DNA from: Clostridiaceae bacterium
Lineage (GTDB): Bacteria; Bacillota; Clostridia; Saccharofermentanales; DTU023
Direction of reading: 5' to 3'
DNA: 64,000 nucleotides
Assembly (NCBI GenBank): GCA_012841015.1
Contig: DUVN01000005.1
Span: forward strand, 1 to 64,000
Shown here: positions 36,500 to 44,644 of the stretch, one piece after another
Layout of the letters: each line of letters opens with the position of its first letter
Position numbering within the stretch: the stretch's first letter is position 1
Program-made: the position numbers and the translations under genes
The notes under the pieces: model-generated
Database searches by the model: none
Seen by the model: the letters and a program-made list of their open reading frames with translations, nothing else
What the model was told of the DNA's origin: nothing

Positions 36500-37129
36500 T
36501 TACGATCTTCTCCAGTTGTTAATGATTTGAACAACGTCAGCTTCAGCAAAGGCAAGCGGAAAAGAAAACTCCGATACATACTGTATTTTATCTAAGAAAA
36601 ACTGATCGCCATCACGTTTCCAGTCCGGAATCTTAACTTTACCACTACCTGAAATCGTGCATATCAAACCGTCTTCCGTCGAAACGTCTCTAATCTTATC
36701 CTTGTCAATTGAGAATATCGTCCTGTCATTGTCAGGATAGTCAATCATATGCCCTTCTTCGGTTGCTTCCGGTGTCTCTTTCCTGATTTCCCAATAAGTA
36801 AATTCGAGGCGATCTTGAAACATTGTAATTGTTCCGTTGCCATAACTACTGTATGGTAATGCGCACTCATGCTTTGCTGAGACGTAACGTATAACACCAT
36901 AGATAATAGGAATTATGGCAACGGTAAGACCTGGTACGCCGAACACAAGATAGCCGATGGCTCGAGGCGTTTGGGTTACCATGAGTTTTACCGTCAATGC
37001 GATAATGACGAATCCCACTAAAAGAAGGAAAAGACAGAATAATAGCTTTCTCTTCCAAGCCGGATGTCTGATCGCTAACTCACGCATTACTCTTTTTCTT
37101 GCATGCAAATCTGGTAGTAGAATACGCAT
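36500..37129 (-). CDS. Two-helix membrane protein of unknown function
   Basis: A 209-residue protein. Two transmembrane helices (about 30-50 and 57-85) follow a short basic N-terminus; the rest is a cytoplasmic beta-rich domain that looks like a bacterial PH-type fold (NGTITMFQDRLEFTYWE). I recognise no specific family. TAGGAG at proper distance supports the ATG. It lies between rplS and rbgA. Confidence 0.6.
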   Translation of the reverse strand: MRILLPDLHARKRVMRELAIRHPAWKRKLLFCLFLLLVGFVIIALTVKLMVTQTPRAIGYLVFGVPGLTVAIIPIIYGVIRYVSAKHECALPYSSYGNGTITMFQDRLEFTYWEIRKETPEATEEGHMIDYPDNDRTIFSIDKDKIRDVSTEDGLICTISGSGKVKIPDWKRDGDQFFLDKIQYVSEFSFPLAFAEADVVQIINNWRRS

Positions 37130-37261
37130 TCGATATGCTCCTATTCAATATGCACTTATAGTACCGCAAAAAAGTCTTTAACGTTTCTATCTCATGCGCA
37201 TATGAATCAATCAGCTAAGGCCCGCTTTGCATCATTGACATGCGAAGCTTAACATTTCTAA

Positions 37262-37291
37262 ATAAAGAAAGAACGACCGCTGATCGGTCGT
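37262..37291 (-). terminator. Terminator after rplS
   Basis: ACGACCG pairs with CGGTCGT around a five-base loop (37291-37273 on the minus strand) and is followed by TTCTTTCTTTATTT. It lies 70 bases beyond the rplS stop. Confidence 0.75.
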
Positions 37292-37360
37292 CCTGTTCCT
37301 TTAAGCATTTCTCAACGGCAAAGTTGGTTTGTCTCTGTGCCGTGCGAGTGCGATCACATT

Positions 37361-37720
37361 TTACTTTTTCCTTCTTGTAGGCAACTTTTCGCGAACACGA
37401 GCTGCTTTACCGACACGATCGCGCAGATAGAACAGCTTCGCCCGGCGCACGCGCCCTTTGCGCAAGACTTCAATCTTCACGATTTTAGGTGAATGGAGCG
37501 GAAAAACACGCTCGACGCCAACACCATACGCGACACGGCGCAAGGTTACCGTCTCGTTCAACCCAGCCCCTTTACGTCCGATCACCGTTCCCTCAAAAAC
37601 CTGAATCCGTTCACGCGAACCCTCGGTGATCCTGAGATGAACATTGACGCGGTCACCGATCTCGACGTCATCGTACTGATCGCGTAGATATGGTTGCTCA
37701 ACCGCTTTAATATAGTCCAT
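37361..37720 (-). CDS. rplS: 50S ribosomal protein L19
   Basis: A 119-residue ribosomal protein at the 30S-50S interface. Family blocks are [39 protein letters not shown] and [13 protein letters not shown], and the tail is basic. GGAGG just before ATG 37720 fixes the start; an upstream in-frame extension to 37789 is not expected in L19. It is likely transcribed alone, ending at the hairpin downstream. Confidence 0.97.
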   Translation of the reverse strand: MDYIKAVEQPYLRDQYDDVEIGDRVNVHLRITEGSRERIQVFEGTVIGRKGAGLNETVTLRRVAYGVGVERVFPLHSPKIVKIEVLRKGRVRRAKLFYLRDRVGKAARVREKLPTRRKK

Positions 37721-37879
37721 ATTGCGTACCTCCTTTATGTATTCTTTGGATGTTCTTGCACGCAATTGCAGCGGACCACCCGTTTTCAAACCTTATGCAT
37801 TGTAGCAGAAATAAAAATCTTCGACAAGTACCAATAACATCTTCATGATGGCTGGATGCCAAGGTCAACTTGACTGTAA

Positions 37880-37916
37880 AAAATGAGAACCGAGCAGATA
37901 AACTCATCTGCTCGTC
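37880..37916 (-). terminator. Terminator of the lysine-riboswitch transporter operon
   Basis: GAGCAGAT (minus, 37913-37906) pairs with ATCTGCTC (37899-37892), with TTTTTT about eight bases further on the minus strand. It lies about 45 bases past the ATP-binding gene. Confidence 0.6.
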
Positions 37917-37958
37917 CTTCAAGTAAATTGTGCATTTACGATCTTTTCAGGGTCTTCT

Positions 37959-38705
37959 TTAATGCAAAATACGCATGCCTTGCAGGAATTCTCTCGTCCG
38001 TTCGTGCCTCGGGCGGTTGAAGATCTCTTCAGGCGTACCTTCTTCGAGTATACACCCTTCATCGAGAAAGATGACGCGAGTCGAAACGTCGCGCGCAAAC
38101 ATCATCTCGTGTGTCGCGATCAGCATTGTCATTCCCTCCTCCGCTAGCGAGCGCATGACTTCTAATACTTCGTTGACCATCTGAGGATCGAGCGCTGATG
38201 TCGGCTCGTCGAAGAGCAAAACTTCTGGTTCCATCGCCAAAGCCCGCGCGATCGCTACACGCTGTTTCTGTCCGCCAGACAACTGATGCGGTTTTGCCTT
38301 GATAAACGGAAGCATTCCTACCTTATCTAAATAGAAACGAGCGCGTTCCGCAGCCTCGTCCTTATTGAGTTTCTGAACTTTCTCCATGGCGAGCGTACAG
38401 TTCTTCAGCACGTTCAGGTGCTCAAACAGATTGAAACTCTGGAAAACCATGCCAACCTTCGCTCTATATTCGGCGAGATTGACTTGATAGCGAGTCACTT
38501 CTCTATTTTTATAAAAGATCGTGCCCGATGTCGCGTCTTCGAGGAAATTGAGACAACGAAGCAACGTCGATTTACCAGAACCTGATGAGCCGATTAGACA
38601 GACAACATCGCTTTGATGTAGCTCAAAATCGACCGCACGAAGAACTTCATGCGTTCCGAAAGTTTTTGAGAGTTGTTCAATTCTCAGTACACTTATTTGA
38701 TTCAT
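37959..38705 (-). CDS. Amino-acid ABC transporter ATP-binding protein, probably lysine
   Basis: A 248-residue polar-amino-acid-type (GlnQ/HisP) ATPase: Walker [13 protein letters not shown], signature [10 protein letters not shown], Walker [13 protein letters not shown], and the switch His in IATHEMM. It powers uptake with the permease and binding protein encoded upstream on the same strand. The operon is under a lysine riboswitch, which makes lysine or a close analogue the likely cargo. AGGAAAGG precedes the ATG. Confidence 0.93.
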   Translation of the reverse strand: MNQISVLRIEQLSKTFGTHEVLRAVDFELHQSDVVCLIGSSGSGKSTLLRCLNFLEDATSGTIFYKNREVTRYQVNLAEYRAKVGMVFQSFNLFEHLNVLKNCTLAMEKVQKLNKDEAAERARFYLDKVGMLPFIKAKPHQLSGGQKQRVAIARALAMEPEVLLFDEPTSALDPQMVNEVLEVMRSLAEEGMTMLIATHEMMFARDVSTRVIFLDEGCILEEGTPEEIFNRPRHERTREFLQGMRILH

Positions 38706-38820
38706 AAGGAACCTTTCCTCTACCAGCGATCAAGAGATGTGCTGCGCCTTTTCTCATCAAAGGTTATCAAGGAAACGAGATTGGTCATTTCTAATAACAT
38801 ATAATGAATAGACGCAGCAA

Positions 38821-39603
38821 TCATTTCTTAGATGACCGGTTATATCGAACCAGACCGCTCGTGTGGGCGAGCGTATCTGTCGTGGACAGATCGTAGTGCT
38901 TTTTGCCGTCGATTTTCTTTTCAAGTTTTCGAAGGAGCCAGGAGGCGCCCAACGTCATCATGAGATAGATTACCATGACAATCGTCGCTGACTCAAAATA
39001 GTTGTAAAGCGAGCCGCTGACGCTCTTGTGGACAAAAAACAAGTCGGTGATGCTGATCACAGACAAAACAGACGTATCCTTGATGTTGATAATCAGGTTA
39101 TTACCTATCTGTGGAATGATGTTTCGAAACGTTTGGGGCAAGATGACGTACAGCATCGTCTGATAGTACGTCATCCCCAAAGCGAAAGCTCCTTCTTCCT
39201 GTCCTCGATCGATCGACATAATGCCGCCTCGCACTGTCTCCGCCATGTAGGCGCCCGTGTTGATCGAGACGATGATAAAAGCCGCAGTCCACATATCCAT
39301 ATGGATACCGAACGCCATCCGCATGCCGTAATAGATAAAGACAGCCTGCACGATCATCGGTGTTCCGCGGAAGATTTCAACATAACCGCGCAGAATCACT
39401 TTGACTATTTTCAATGGGATACGTTTGACCTTGCGGGCGCTTTCATCGTCGGGAATCGCTTGAACGATACCGACCGCAAAACCGATCACGCATCCGATCA
39501 GAGTCGATACGAAAGAGATAACAAGCGTATTGCGCGCGCCGATTAAATAGAACGACTTATAGCGTGACCATGTCGTCGAAATGTTGTCCCAGAATGAAAG
39601 CAT
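38821..39603 (-). CDS. Amino-acid ABC transporter permease, probably lysine
   Basis: A 260-residue HisM/GlnP-type permease. About five membrane segments are visible, with the EAA loop contacting the ATPase around EGAFALGMTYYQTMLYVILP. RGTPMIVQ is typical of polar amino-acid permeases. As a single permease gene it presumably forms a homodimer. It lies seven bases after the binding-protein gene and is controlled with it by the lysine riboswitch. Confidence 0.92.
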   Translation of the reverse strand: MLSFWDNISTTWSRYKSFYLIGARNTLVISFVSTLIGCVIGFAVGIVQAIPDDESARKVKRIPLKIVKVILRGYVEIFRGTPMIVQAVFIYYGMRMAFGIHMDMWTAAFIIVSINTGAYMAETVRGGIMSIDRGQEEGAFALGMTYYQTMLYVILPQTFRNIIPQIGNNLIINIKDTSVLSVISITDLFFVHKSVSGSLYNYFESATIVMVIYLMMTLGASWLLRKLEKKIDGKKHYDLSTTDTLAHTSGLVRYNRSSKK

Positions 39604-39609
39604 CGTATT

Positions 39610-40458
39610 TTACTCTTGACTCAGCGGTTGAACATTGATCGCTTCCTGCATCATCGCATCAAAATCCTCAACAGTCATCTTGTTCAGAACACTGTTAAAC
39701 GCGTCGAGAAGCTCTTTGTTGCCCTTTTGAACAGAAATCCCGAGATTGATATCATCTTCTGTCACAACGAAATTGTCCTCGCTGTCGGTAAAATCAAGAA
39801 TTTTCATCGACGGATAGACAAGGACAGCTGCTTTCGCCGTCGGCAGATCACAGACGACGTAGTCGACAGCGCCCGACTCGAGAGCGAGCAACATTGTAGG
39901 GGCAGTTTCCTGGGCCGCTAAGACATTCGCATTCTCGATCTGCGGTAGACAAACGTCGTACCATATCGTGCCCAGCTGTGACGTGCACGTTCCACCTGCA
40001 AGATCACTCATCCCCTTTGCAGACGCATAGGGACTATTTTCCTTTACGAGCGTCACGATCGAAGCGTAGTAATAAGGTGTGGTGAAGTCGACTTTTTCCG
40101 CACGTTCAGGCTTAATCGATTGCCCAGCGATGACGGCATCGACATCACCTGACTGCAAAGCTGGAATCAGCGCATCCCAATCGAGCTTCACGATTTCAAA
40201 TTCATACCCCAGTTTCTCCGTCAAGTGTTTCGCCATCATGACATCGTAGCCGTAGGCGTAGCCGACACCACCTGCGATAGGTACGGCCCCATTCGCGTCA
40301 TTTTCCTGTGTCCAGTTATACGGGGCGTATCCGCACTCCATTGCGATTCGGAGTTTTTCAGATTTTTTTGAACATCCGGAAAAAACAAGAACAGCAAAAA
40401 TAAGGGTGAGTAGAATTGCTAGGGCGAATAGCGACCGGTTTAGTAGTTTTCTCATCAT
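39610..40458 (-). CDS. Amino-acid ABC transporter substrate-binding lipoprotein, probably lysine
   Basis: A 282-residue family-3 binding protein. The signal peptide ends in VFSGC, with the Cys lipidated. The ligand domain begins RIAMECGYAPYNW, with DALIPALQSGDVDAVIAG and FTTPYYYA as family blocks. I start at ATG 40458 with AAGGAA six to eight bases upstream; the ATG six bases earlier touches the ribosome site. It is the first gene after the lysine riboswitch and its terminator, and it captures substrate outside the membrane. Confidence 0.93.
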   Translation of the reverse strand: MMRKLLNRSLFALAILLTLIFAVLVFSGCSKKSEKLRIAMECGYAPYNWTQENDANGAVPIAGGVGYAYGYDVMMAKHLTEKLGYEFEIVKLDWDALIPALQSGDVDAVIAGQSIKPERAEKVDFTTPYYYASIVTLVKENSPYASAKGMSDLAGGTCTSQLGTIWYDVCLPQIENANVLAAQETAPTMLLALESGAVDYVVCDLPTAKAAVLVYPSMKILDFTDSEDNFVVTEDDINLGISVQKGNKELLDAFNSVLNKMTVEDFDAMMQEAINVQPLSQE

Positions 40459-40480
40459 AATCATTTCCTTTCTACAATTG

Positions 40481-40510
40481 AAAAGGGCCCTGTCACTCCG
40501 ACAAAGCCCC
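40481..40510 (-). terminator. Riboswitch expression-platform terminator
   Basis: Minus strand GGGGCTTTGTC (40510-40500) pairs with GACAGGGCCC (40493-40484), including two G-U pairs, and is followed by TTTTC. It sits between the lysine aptamer and the binding-protein gene, as expected for transcription attenuation when lysine is bound. Confidence 0.85.
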
Positions 40511-40532
40511 TATAGATCAGCAATGATTGATG

Positions 40533-40692
40533 AACTAGCGCTCCACCGAGGTGACAGTCTGCAGCATATTTTGCTGCAACCCAGCATCTTTCACACAGGC
40601 ATGATCAAGATGCTTCGGCGTAGACTCCTTTCCTTTACGATCGCTGCTCTGGCGTATACCGCAAAGTACTGATAGGCTACGCGCCTCTAATT
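40533..40692 (-). promoter_or_regulatory. Lysine riboswitch (L box)
   Basis: The minus strand carries the L-box signatures in order: AATTAGAGGCGCG, TATCAGTAC, a GGAAAGGAG segment, ACGCCGAAGCATC, GATGCTGGG, ACTGTCACC and GGTGGAGCGCTAGTT. AATTAG (40692-40687) pairs with CTAGTT (40538-40533) as P1, and further helices are GCATCTT/AAGATGC and TGCAGCA/TGCTGCA. Lysine binding would favour the terminator downstream and switch off the ABC transporter genes. Confidence 0.9.
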
Positions 40693-40699
40693 ACGTAAG

Positions 40700-40728
40700 A
40701 GATTAAGGCATATTTATACAATTGTCAA
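40700..40728 (-). promoter_or_regulatory. Promoter of the lysine-riboswitch operon
   Basis: Minus strand TTGACA (40728-40723), 17-base spacer, TAATCT (40705-40700), just upstream of the aptamer. Confidence 0.75.
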
Positions 40729-40852
40729 GCAATTATTATTGTACTTTTTTATCAAATGATGCCTCGAATTTTTTGCTTTCCTGTGCTAAAAGCATAAGTT
40801 TATACTATTAATCCTCTCTGAGAAAAGACGATCTCATTAGAACCTTTTTGTT

Positions 40853-41980
40853 TCACGAGATGGGAAAAGCACCCGGCGCATTGAGCACTGTTGTCGAATA
40901 GAGAAACAGTACATCTGCATCAAAGAATGAATGAAGCTCGTCCTTTATCGCCTCAGCGCGCACATACCGGAGGTCCACAACAAGTATTTCACCGTAAGCG
41001 GGAATCAGAAGAGGTACGAGGGACGAACCGAATGAATCTCGAAAGACGACAAGTTTGCGTTCTCCTTCCGCCTGACCATTCCTGATCAAAAAAATCGGAC
41101 GCGCTCCCCCGAGGAAGAAATCATAAGGATCTATTGAATCCCGCTTATCAAATCGATATACGGAAGATTCATCTTTTTTGATTGGATCGTACACGCGCGC
41201 ACGTTCAATCGACGGATGATTGAGATAGATGAATTCGTCCGGTTTGATCGGCAATGCGGCTTGTCCGGCATATGTTCCGAGAAAGGTTCCCAAGGATAGT
41301 TTCTCGAAAGGCAAGTCACTGACTCGGATACGATGATTTAAATTACTCAGCAATGCATCCGCGATCGGGCGCAGATGTTGTTGATTCCAGTGCGGATCAG
41401 TCCTGTAGTAGAAATCAAGGGACAGCTCCTTATCGAGAGATACTTTATCAACAGACAAATTCATGTGCTCCCTCAGCGTCTTCATGAACAGCTCCGTCTC
41501 AACCGCCGGATAGACCGAATCCCTTGTCATATAGTGATTTTTATCGGGAATCAAGGCGAATAGATGCTTGCCCTTCCCGCCCGAAAAATGATCCGTATAG
41601 ACACGATTAAACAGGTTGATGGCGTTGATAGCAGCCTTTTCACGATAGTTAAAATCGAGTTTACCTAAATGACCTTTGACTTTGAAATATTGATTGTGAT
41701 CAAGCTGCAATAATAAGTAACGACGTGATAGAGCGGAAATACTTCTGATCTTATCTCTCAAAGGAAATTGGTCGAGCAAATAGTCCTCAATCGATGCAAA
41801 ATAGTCAGATAGTCTCGAAGAAACATTCTCCTTTTGAAATTCTCCAAGACTCATCCACTGAGCAAGAGGACGCCTCTCGACGGTCGATGTCGCCATATCG
41901 GGCATAATGAACGATGCTACGGGCACAATGGCCAAAAGAATAGCAAAGATAATAGCAATGGTTTTTGAACGGTGTTTCAT
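40853..41980 (-). CDS. DHHW/AlgX-like envelope protein
   Basis: A 375-residue protein with an N-terminal signal anchor (about 8-30) and an extracytoplasmic SGNH-like domain. DPHWNQQH (about 198) resembles the DHHW/TDxHW catalytic motif of AlgJ/AlgX, and VVFRDSFGSSLVP (about 315) is the GDS-like serine block. Such proteins transfer acyl groups from an MBOAT partner to surface polysaccharides. The MBOAT gene lies nine bases upstream on the same strand. Confidence 0.85.
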   Translation of the reverse strand: MKHRSKTIAIIFAILLAIVPVASFIMPDMATSTVERRPLAQWMSLGEFQKENVSSRLSDYFASIEDYLLDQFPLRDKIRSISALSRRYLLLQLDHNQYFKVKGHLGKLDFNYREKAAINAINLFNRVYTDHFSGGKGKHLFALIPDKNHYMTRDSVYPAVETELFMKTLREHMNLSVDKVSLDKELSLDFYYRTDPHWNQQHLRPIADALLSNLNHRIRVSDLPFEKLSLGTFLGTYAGQAALPIKPDEFIYLNHPSIERARVYDPIKKDESSVYRFDKRDSIDPYDFFLGGARPIFLIRNGQAEGERKLVVFRDSFGSSLVPLLIPAYGEILVVDLRYVRAEAIKDELHSFFDADVLFLYSTTVLNAPGAFPIS

Positions 41981-41989
41981 CAGGGCAGC

Positions 41990-43399
41990 CTAAAATCTAA
42001 AATACAAAAACGGGTTAAATGATCCGTTTACAAGCCATGCGGTGACGAGCGTCATCGTTGTGACCACGCCGAATACAGTCGTGTAGTCGAGCACATATTT
42101 TGTTGACTTACTCGAACGTTCAGATAATCGCTTCCAAAGCGTCTTAAACAACGATGTAGCAGCAACTGCAGCAAAGATTAATGTGAATCCATAGCTACGT
42201 GCGTAATAGAGCGACACGTGATCGGTGAATGGAAGTGACGACAGGCCAAACATACCCTTCAAGCGTATGAGCGCTTCACCCAAAGAGTCTGCGTTGAAAA
42301 GGACGAAACCCAACATTACAATGAGAAATGTGTAGACAACGCGCAACACGGAAGGCATCTTGTCAAGAATCTTTGAAAAACCGGCGCGTTCGATCGACAA
42401 CACCGTAAAGTAGAACAACCCCCAAGCGATAAAGTTCCACGCAGCACCATGCCAAAGACCGGTAAGTAGCCAGACAATTAAGAGATTGCGTACGCGACTC
42501 AACCGTTTTCCACGATTGCCTCCGAGCGGTATATACACGTAATCACGAAACCAGAATCCTAGAGAAATATGCCAACGCCTCCAAAACTCCGAGACACTCT
42601 TCGAAAGGTAGGGATAATGAAAATTCTCAGGAAAAGTGAATCCAAACATGCTGCCTAGCCCAATCGCCATATCAGAGTAGCCAGAAAAATCGAAATAGAT
42701 TTGAAGCGTAAACGCAAAAGCAATCAGCCAAAGCGAAAGGACCGACTTTGCTGGTGTCGACGTGAGCTCTTTTCCAAACTCCGCAAGCGTATTGGCAATA
42801 AGGACCTTTTTCCCTAATCCTGTCACAAACCGCAGAACACCGGCAGCAAATTGATCGATCGAAGTGATTCTCTTTCTGAGAAACACTTGCACATCGCTGA
42901 AACGGACGATAGGGCCTGCAATTAGCTGGGGAAAAAAAGAGACGTACATGACGAAGAGAAATGGATTGCGCTCAACATCGACCGTTTGCCTGTAGACGTC
43001 GATGACGTAGGAGACGATCTGAAATGTATAAAAACTGACACCCATAGGCAAAGCAAGGCTCAGGTGCGGTAGCTGCAATTTAAATAACTCTCGCATGTTA
43101 TGAATGAAGAAATCACCATACTTAAAAAGAAGGAGAGGGATTAAGCAAAGGGTGACAAACAGTACCACGACCACCCTTCTCCAATGATGTTTTTCTACCT
43201 TGCTTAGAAGCATCCCGCCTGCGTATCCTACCAAAGCTGTGAGCACCATGATCACGGCAAAGCGTGGCTCTCCCCAAAAATAAAAGAGAAGGCTCGAAAG
43301 GAGCAATACGGCATTCTTCAAACGGGCGGGGACGATATAATAGATCGCCAACACCGCCGGTAAGAAGAAGTACAGAAATGTTACACTCGAAAATGTCAT
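41990..43399 (-). CDS. MBOAT-family O-acyltransferase (AlgI/DltB-like)
   Basis: A 469-residue polytopic membrane protein with about ten helices. MGVSFYTFQIVSYVIDVYR, SFFPQLIAGPIVRF, YIPLGGNRG and the catalytic-His block TGLWHGAAWNFI are AlgI hallmarks. It would pass acetyl groups from the cytoplasm to an outer acceptor, with the DHHW protein completing the transfer. The acceptor glycan is not encoded nearby. It starts three bases after the DUF4358 gene. Confidence 0.93.
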   Translation of the reverse strand: MTFSSVTFLYFFLPAVLAIYYIVPARLKNAVLLLSSLLFYFWGEPRFAVIMVLTALVGYAGGMLLSKVEKHHWRRVVVVLFVTLCLIPLLLFKYGDFFIHNMRELFKLQLPHLSLALPMGVSFYTFQIVSYVIDVYRQTVDVERNPFLFVMYVSFFPQLIAGPIVRFSDVQVFLRKRITSIDQFAAGVLRFVTGLGKKVLIANTLAEFGKELTSTPAKSVLSLWLIAFAFTLQIYFDFSGYSDMAIGLGSMFGFTFPENFHYPYLSKSVSEFWRRWHISLGFWFRDYVYIPLGGNRGKRLSRVRNLLIVWLLTGLWHGAAWNFIAWGLFYFTVLSIERAGFSKILDKMPSVLRVVYTFLIVMLGFVLFNADSLGEALIRLKGMFGLSSLPFTDHVSLYYARSYGFTLIFAAVAATSLFKTLWKRLSERSSKSTKYVLDYTTVFGVVTTMTLVTAWLVNGSFNPFLYFRF

Positions 43400-43402
43400 A
43401 TG

Positions 43403-44017
43403 CTATTTAGCAAACGGCCCAAATCCTGCCGTACGCGCAATCTTGCCAATGTCAGCTTTCGACGCCATAATAAACAAGACGTATGGTCCAGAAATGCCTG
43501 CATACTTATCCTCTGCGGTAACACAGACCCATTTATTAAGATTGGCATTATCATACAATTTTTTTGCGAATGCACTTGCATTAGCACCTTCTTCGAGCTC
43601 AAACAAGCCCAAGACGAAAGGATCAATATCTATCTCGGGGTCCAATGCAACACACTCTTTGAACGTGTCCTCGAACGATTCTGCGCCGATAAAGAAAGCG
43701 ACATCTTCTTGGCGAATTTGCCTAAATTGGCGTCCTGTACGAATATCCTTAATGCCTGACGCGTCAACGATATCCTCTAACTTAGCCTGCAAAGTGTCTT
43801 GCTTTTTGGTAGTTGTCGTCGTTGTCGGTTTTTGCGGCGTTGTTGGTGTCGATGATTTAGGCATTTCATGTTCGGTCGTTGTCGTGATCGTTTCCGATGA
43901 TGTTGTTGATGGGCTTGAGAGCTTGTCGGATGGTTTTCCCTCTTGTCCCTGTCCTTGGCACGCGACAGCTGTCACGAGCATCACCATGACGATGATGACG
44001 GCTATATACTTTTTCAT
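43403..44017 (-). CDS. DUF4358 lipoprotein
   Basis: A 204-residue lipoprotein: signal peptide ending VTAVAC, a Thr/Ser/Pro/Lys-rich linker, then a DUF4358 domain (about 85-200, DVAFFIGAESFEDTF, GPYVLFIMAS). DUF4358 proteins of unknown function commonly accompany MBOAT-DHHW pairs in Clostridia, as here. GGAGGG before ATG 44017 fixes the start over an opening at 44050. Confidence 0.85.
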   Translation of the reverse strand: MKKYIAVIIVMVMLVTAVACQGQGQEGKPSDKLSSPSTTSSETITTTTEHEMPKSSTPTTPQKPTTTTTTKKQDTLQAKLEDIVDASGIKDIRTGRQFRQIRQEDVAFFIGAESFEDTFKECVALDPEIDIDPFVLGLFELEEGANASAFAKKLYDNANLNKWVCVTAEDKYAGISGPYVLFIMASKADIGKIARTAGFGPFAK

Positions 44018-44338
44018 TTTTCCCTCCACATAAAAAGGATTGTAGTTCATAACGAGCAGAGCGATATAAGTCTGCTCATTACATCTAACTAGACGTCGTC
44101 AACAACGAACGGTTACGCAACAATACAACTAATTATCTTGAACCTATCTATGATTTTTTCATTCATAATCTATAAATTATTTAAATACTCAGCTAGATGA
44201 GATATAAGATTAATTCTTTTGAACGTCCAGATTGTCATTGCGTTTTTCTTCATTTAAATGTAAAATAAAAGTGGTTAAACCAAAATACTAATACTCAGCT
44301 ATGGATGCGCAGAATTGAGGCTTAAGAGCGAGGTAATT
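44018..44338. promoter_or_regulatory. Divergent intergenic region between the acylation operon and the aldehyde oxidoreductase operon
   Basis: There is no gene. A hairpin GAGCAGA/TCTGCTC lies at 44054-44077. AATACTCAGCTA is repeated at 44184-44195 and 44290-44301. The right part holds the candidate promoter and operator of the plus-strand operon. Sequence becomes markedly AT-rich from here to the right end of the window. Confidence 0.5.
44238..44282 (+). promoter_or_regulatory. Candidate promoter and FCD-type operator of the aldehyde oxidoreductase operon
   Basis: TTGCGT (44238-44243), 17-base spacer, TAAAAT (44261-44266), followed five bases later by TGGTTAAACCA (44272-44282). The latter is a perfect palindrome around a central A and a full match to TNGTNNNACNA, the consensus of FadR/FCD GntR repressors. 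An alternative -35, TTGTCA, lies at 44232. Confidence 0.6.
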
Positions 44339-44644
44339 ATGTACGGCAAATTAGAAAACTGCGGTGGGTGTAACACGTGCATGATGGCATGTTCTTTTGA
44401 AAAGACAGGAGCTTTTAACACAAAAGCCTCTCCTCTCGAAATAGTATTTGATGAGCATGAGAAACGCTATTTGGTACATTTTATCGAGGAAGGTGAGGAA
44501 TACGGCGAAAGGTCCTTTTGTGATGGATGTCCCGGAGTGGAAGAGCCAATGTGTGTTCGCTATTGCCGAGAATGGATAGAGATGAGACGGCTCGTTGATA
44601 CGTATCGGCAGATTCTCAAAAGCAGGTGTGAAAATGAAGAATAG
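44339..44644 (+). CDS. Two-cluster ferredoxin-like partner of aldehyde oxidoreductase
   Basis: A 101-residue protein with two sets of four Cys: C8-x2-C11-x2-C14-x3-C18 near the N-terminus and CDGC-x7-C-x3-C near residue 60-77, spaced for two [4Fe-4S] clusters as in HycB-like electron-transfer subunits. It probably carries electrons from the aldehyde oxidoreductase encoded next, whose start overlaps its end by 11 bases. GAGG before ATG 44339 fixes the start. Confidence 0.85.
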   Translation: MYGKLENCGGCNTCMMACSFEKTGAFNTKASPLEIVFDEHEKRYLVHFIEEGEEYGERSFCDGCPGVEEPMCVRYCREWIEMRRLVDTYRQILKSRCENEE

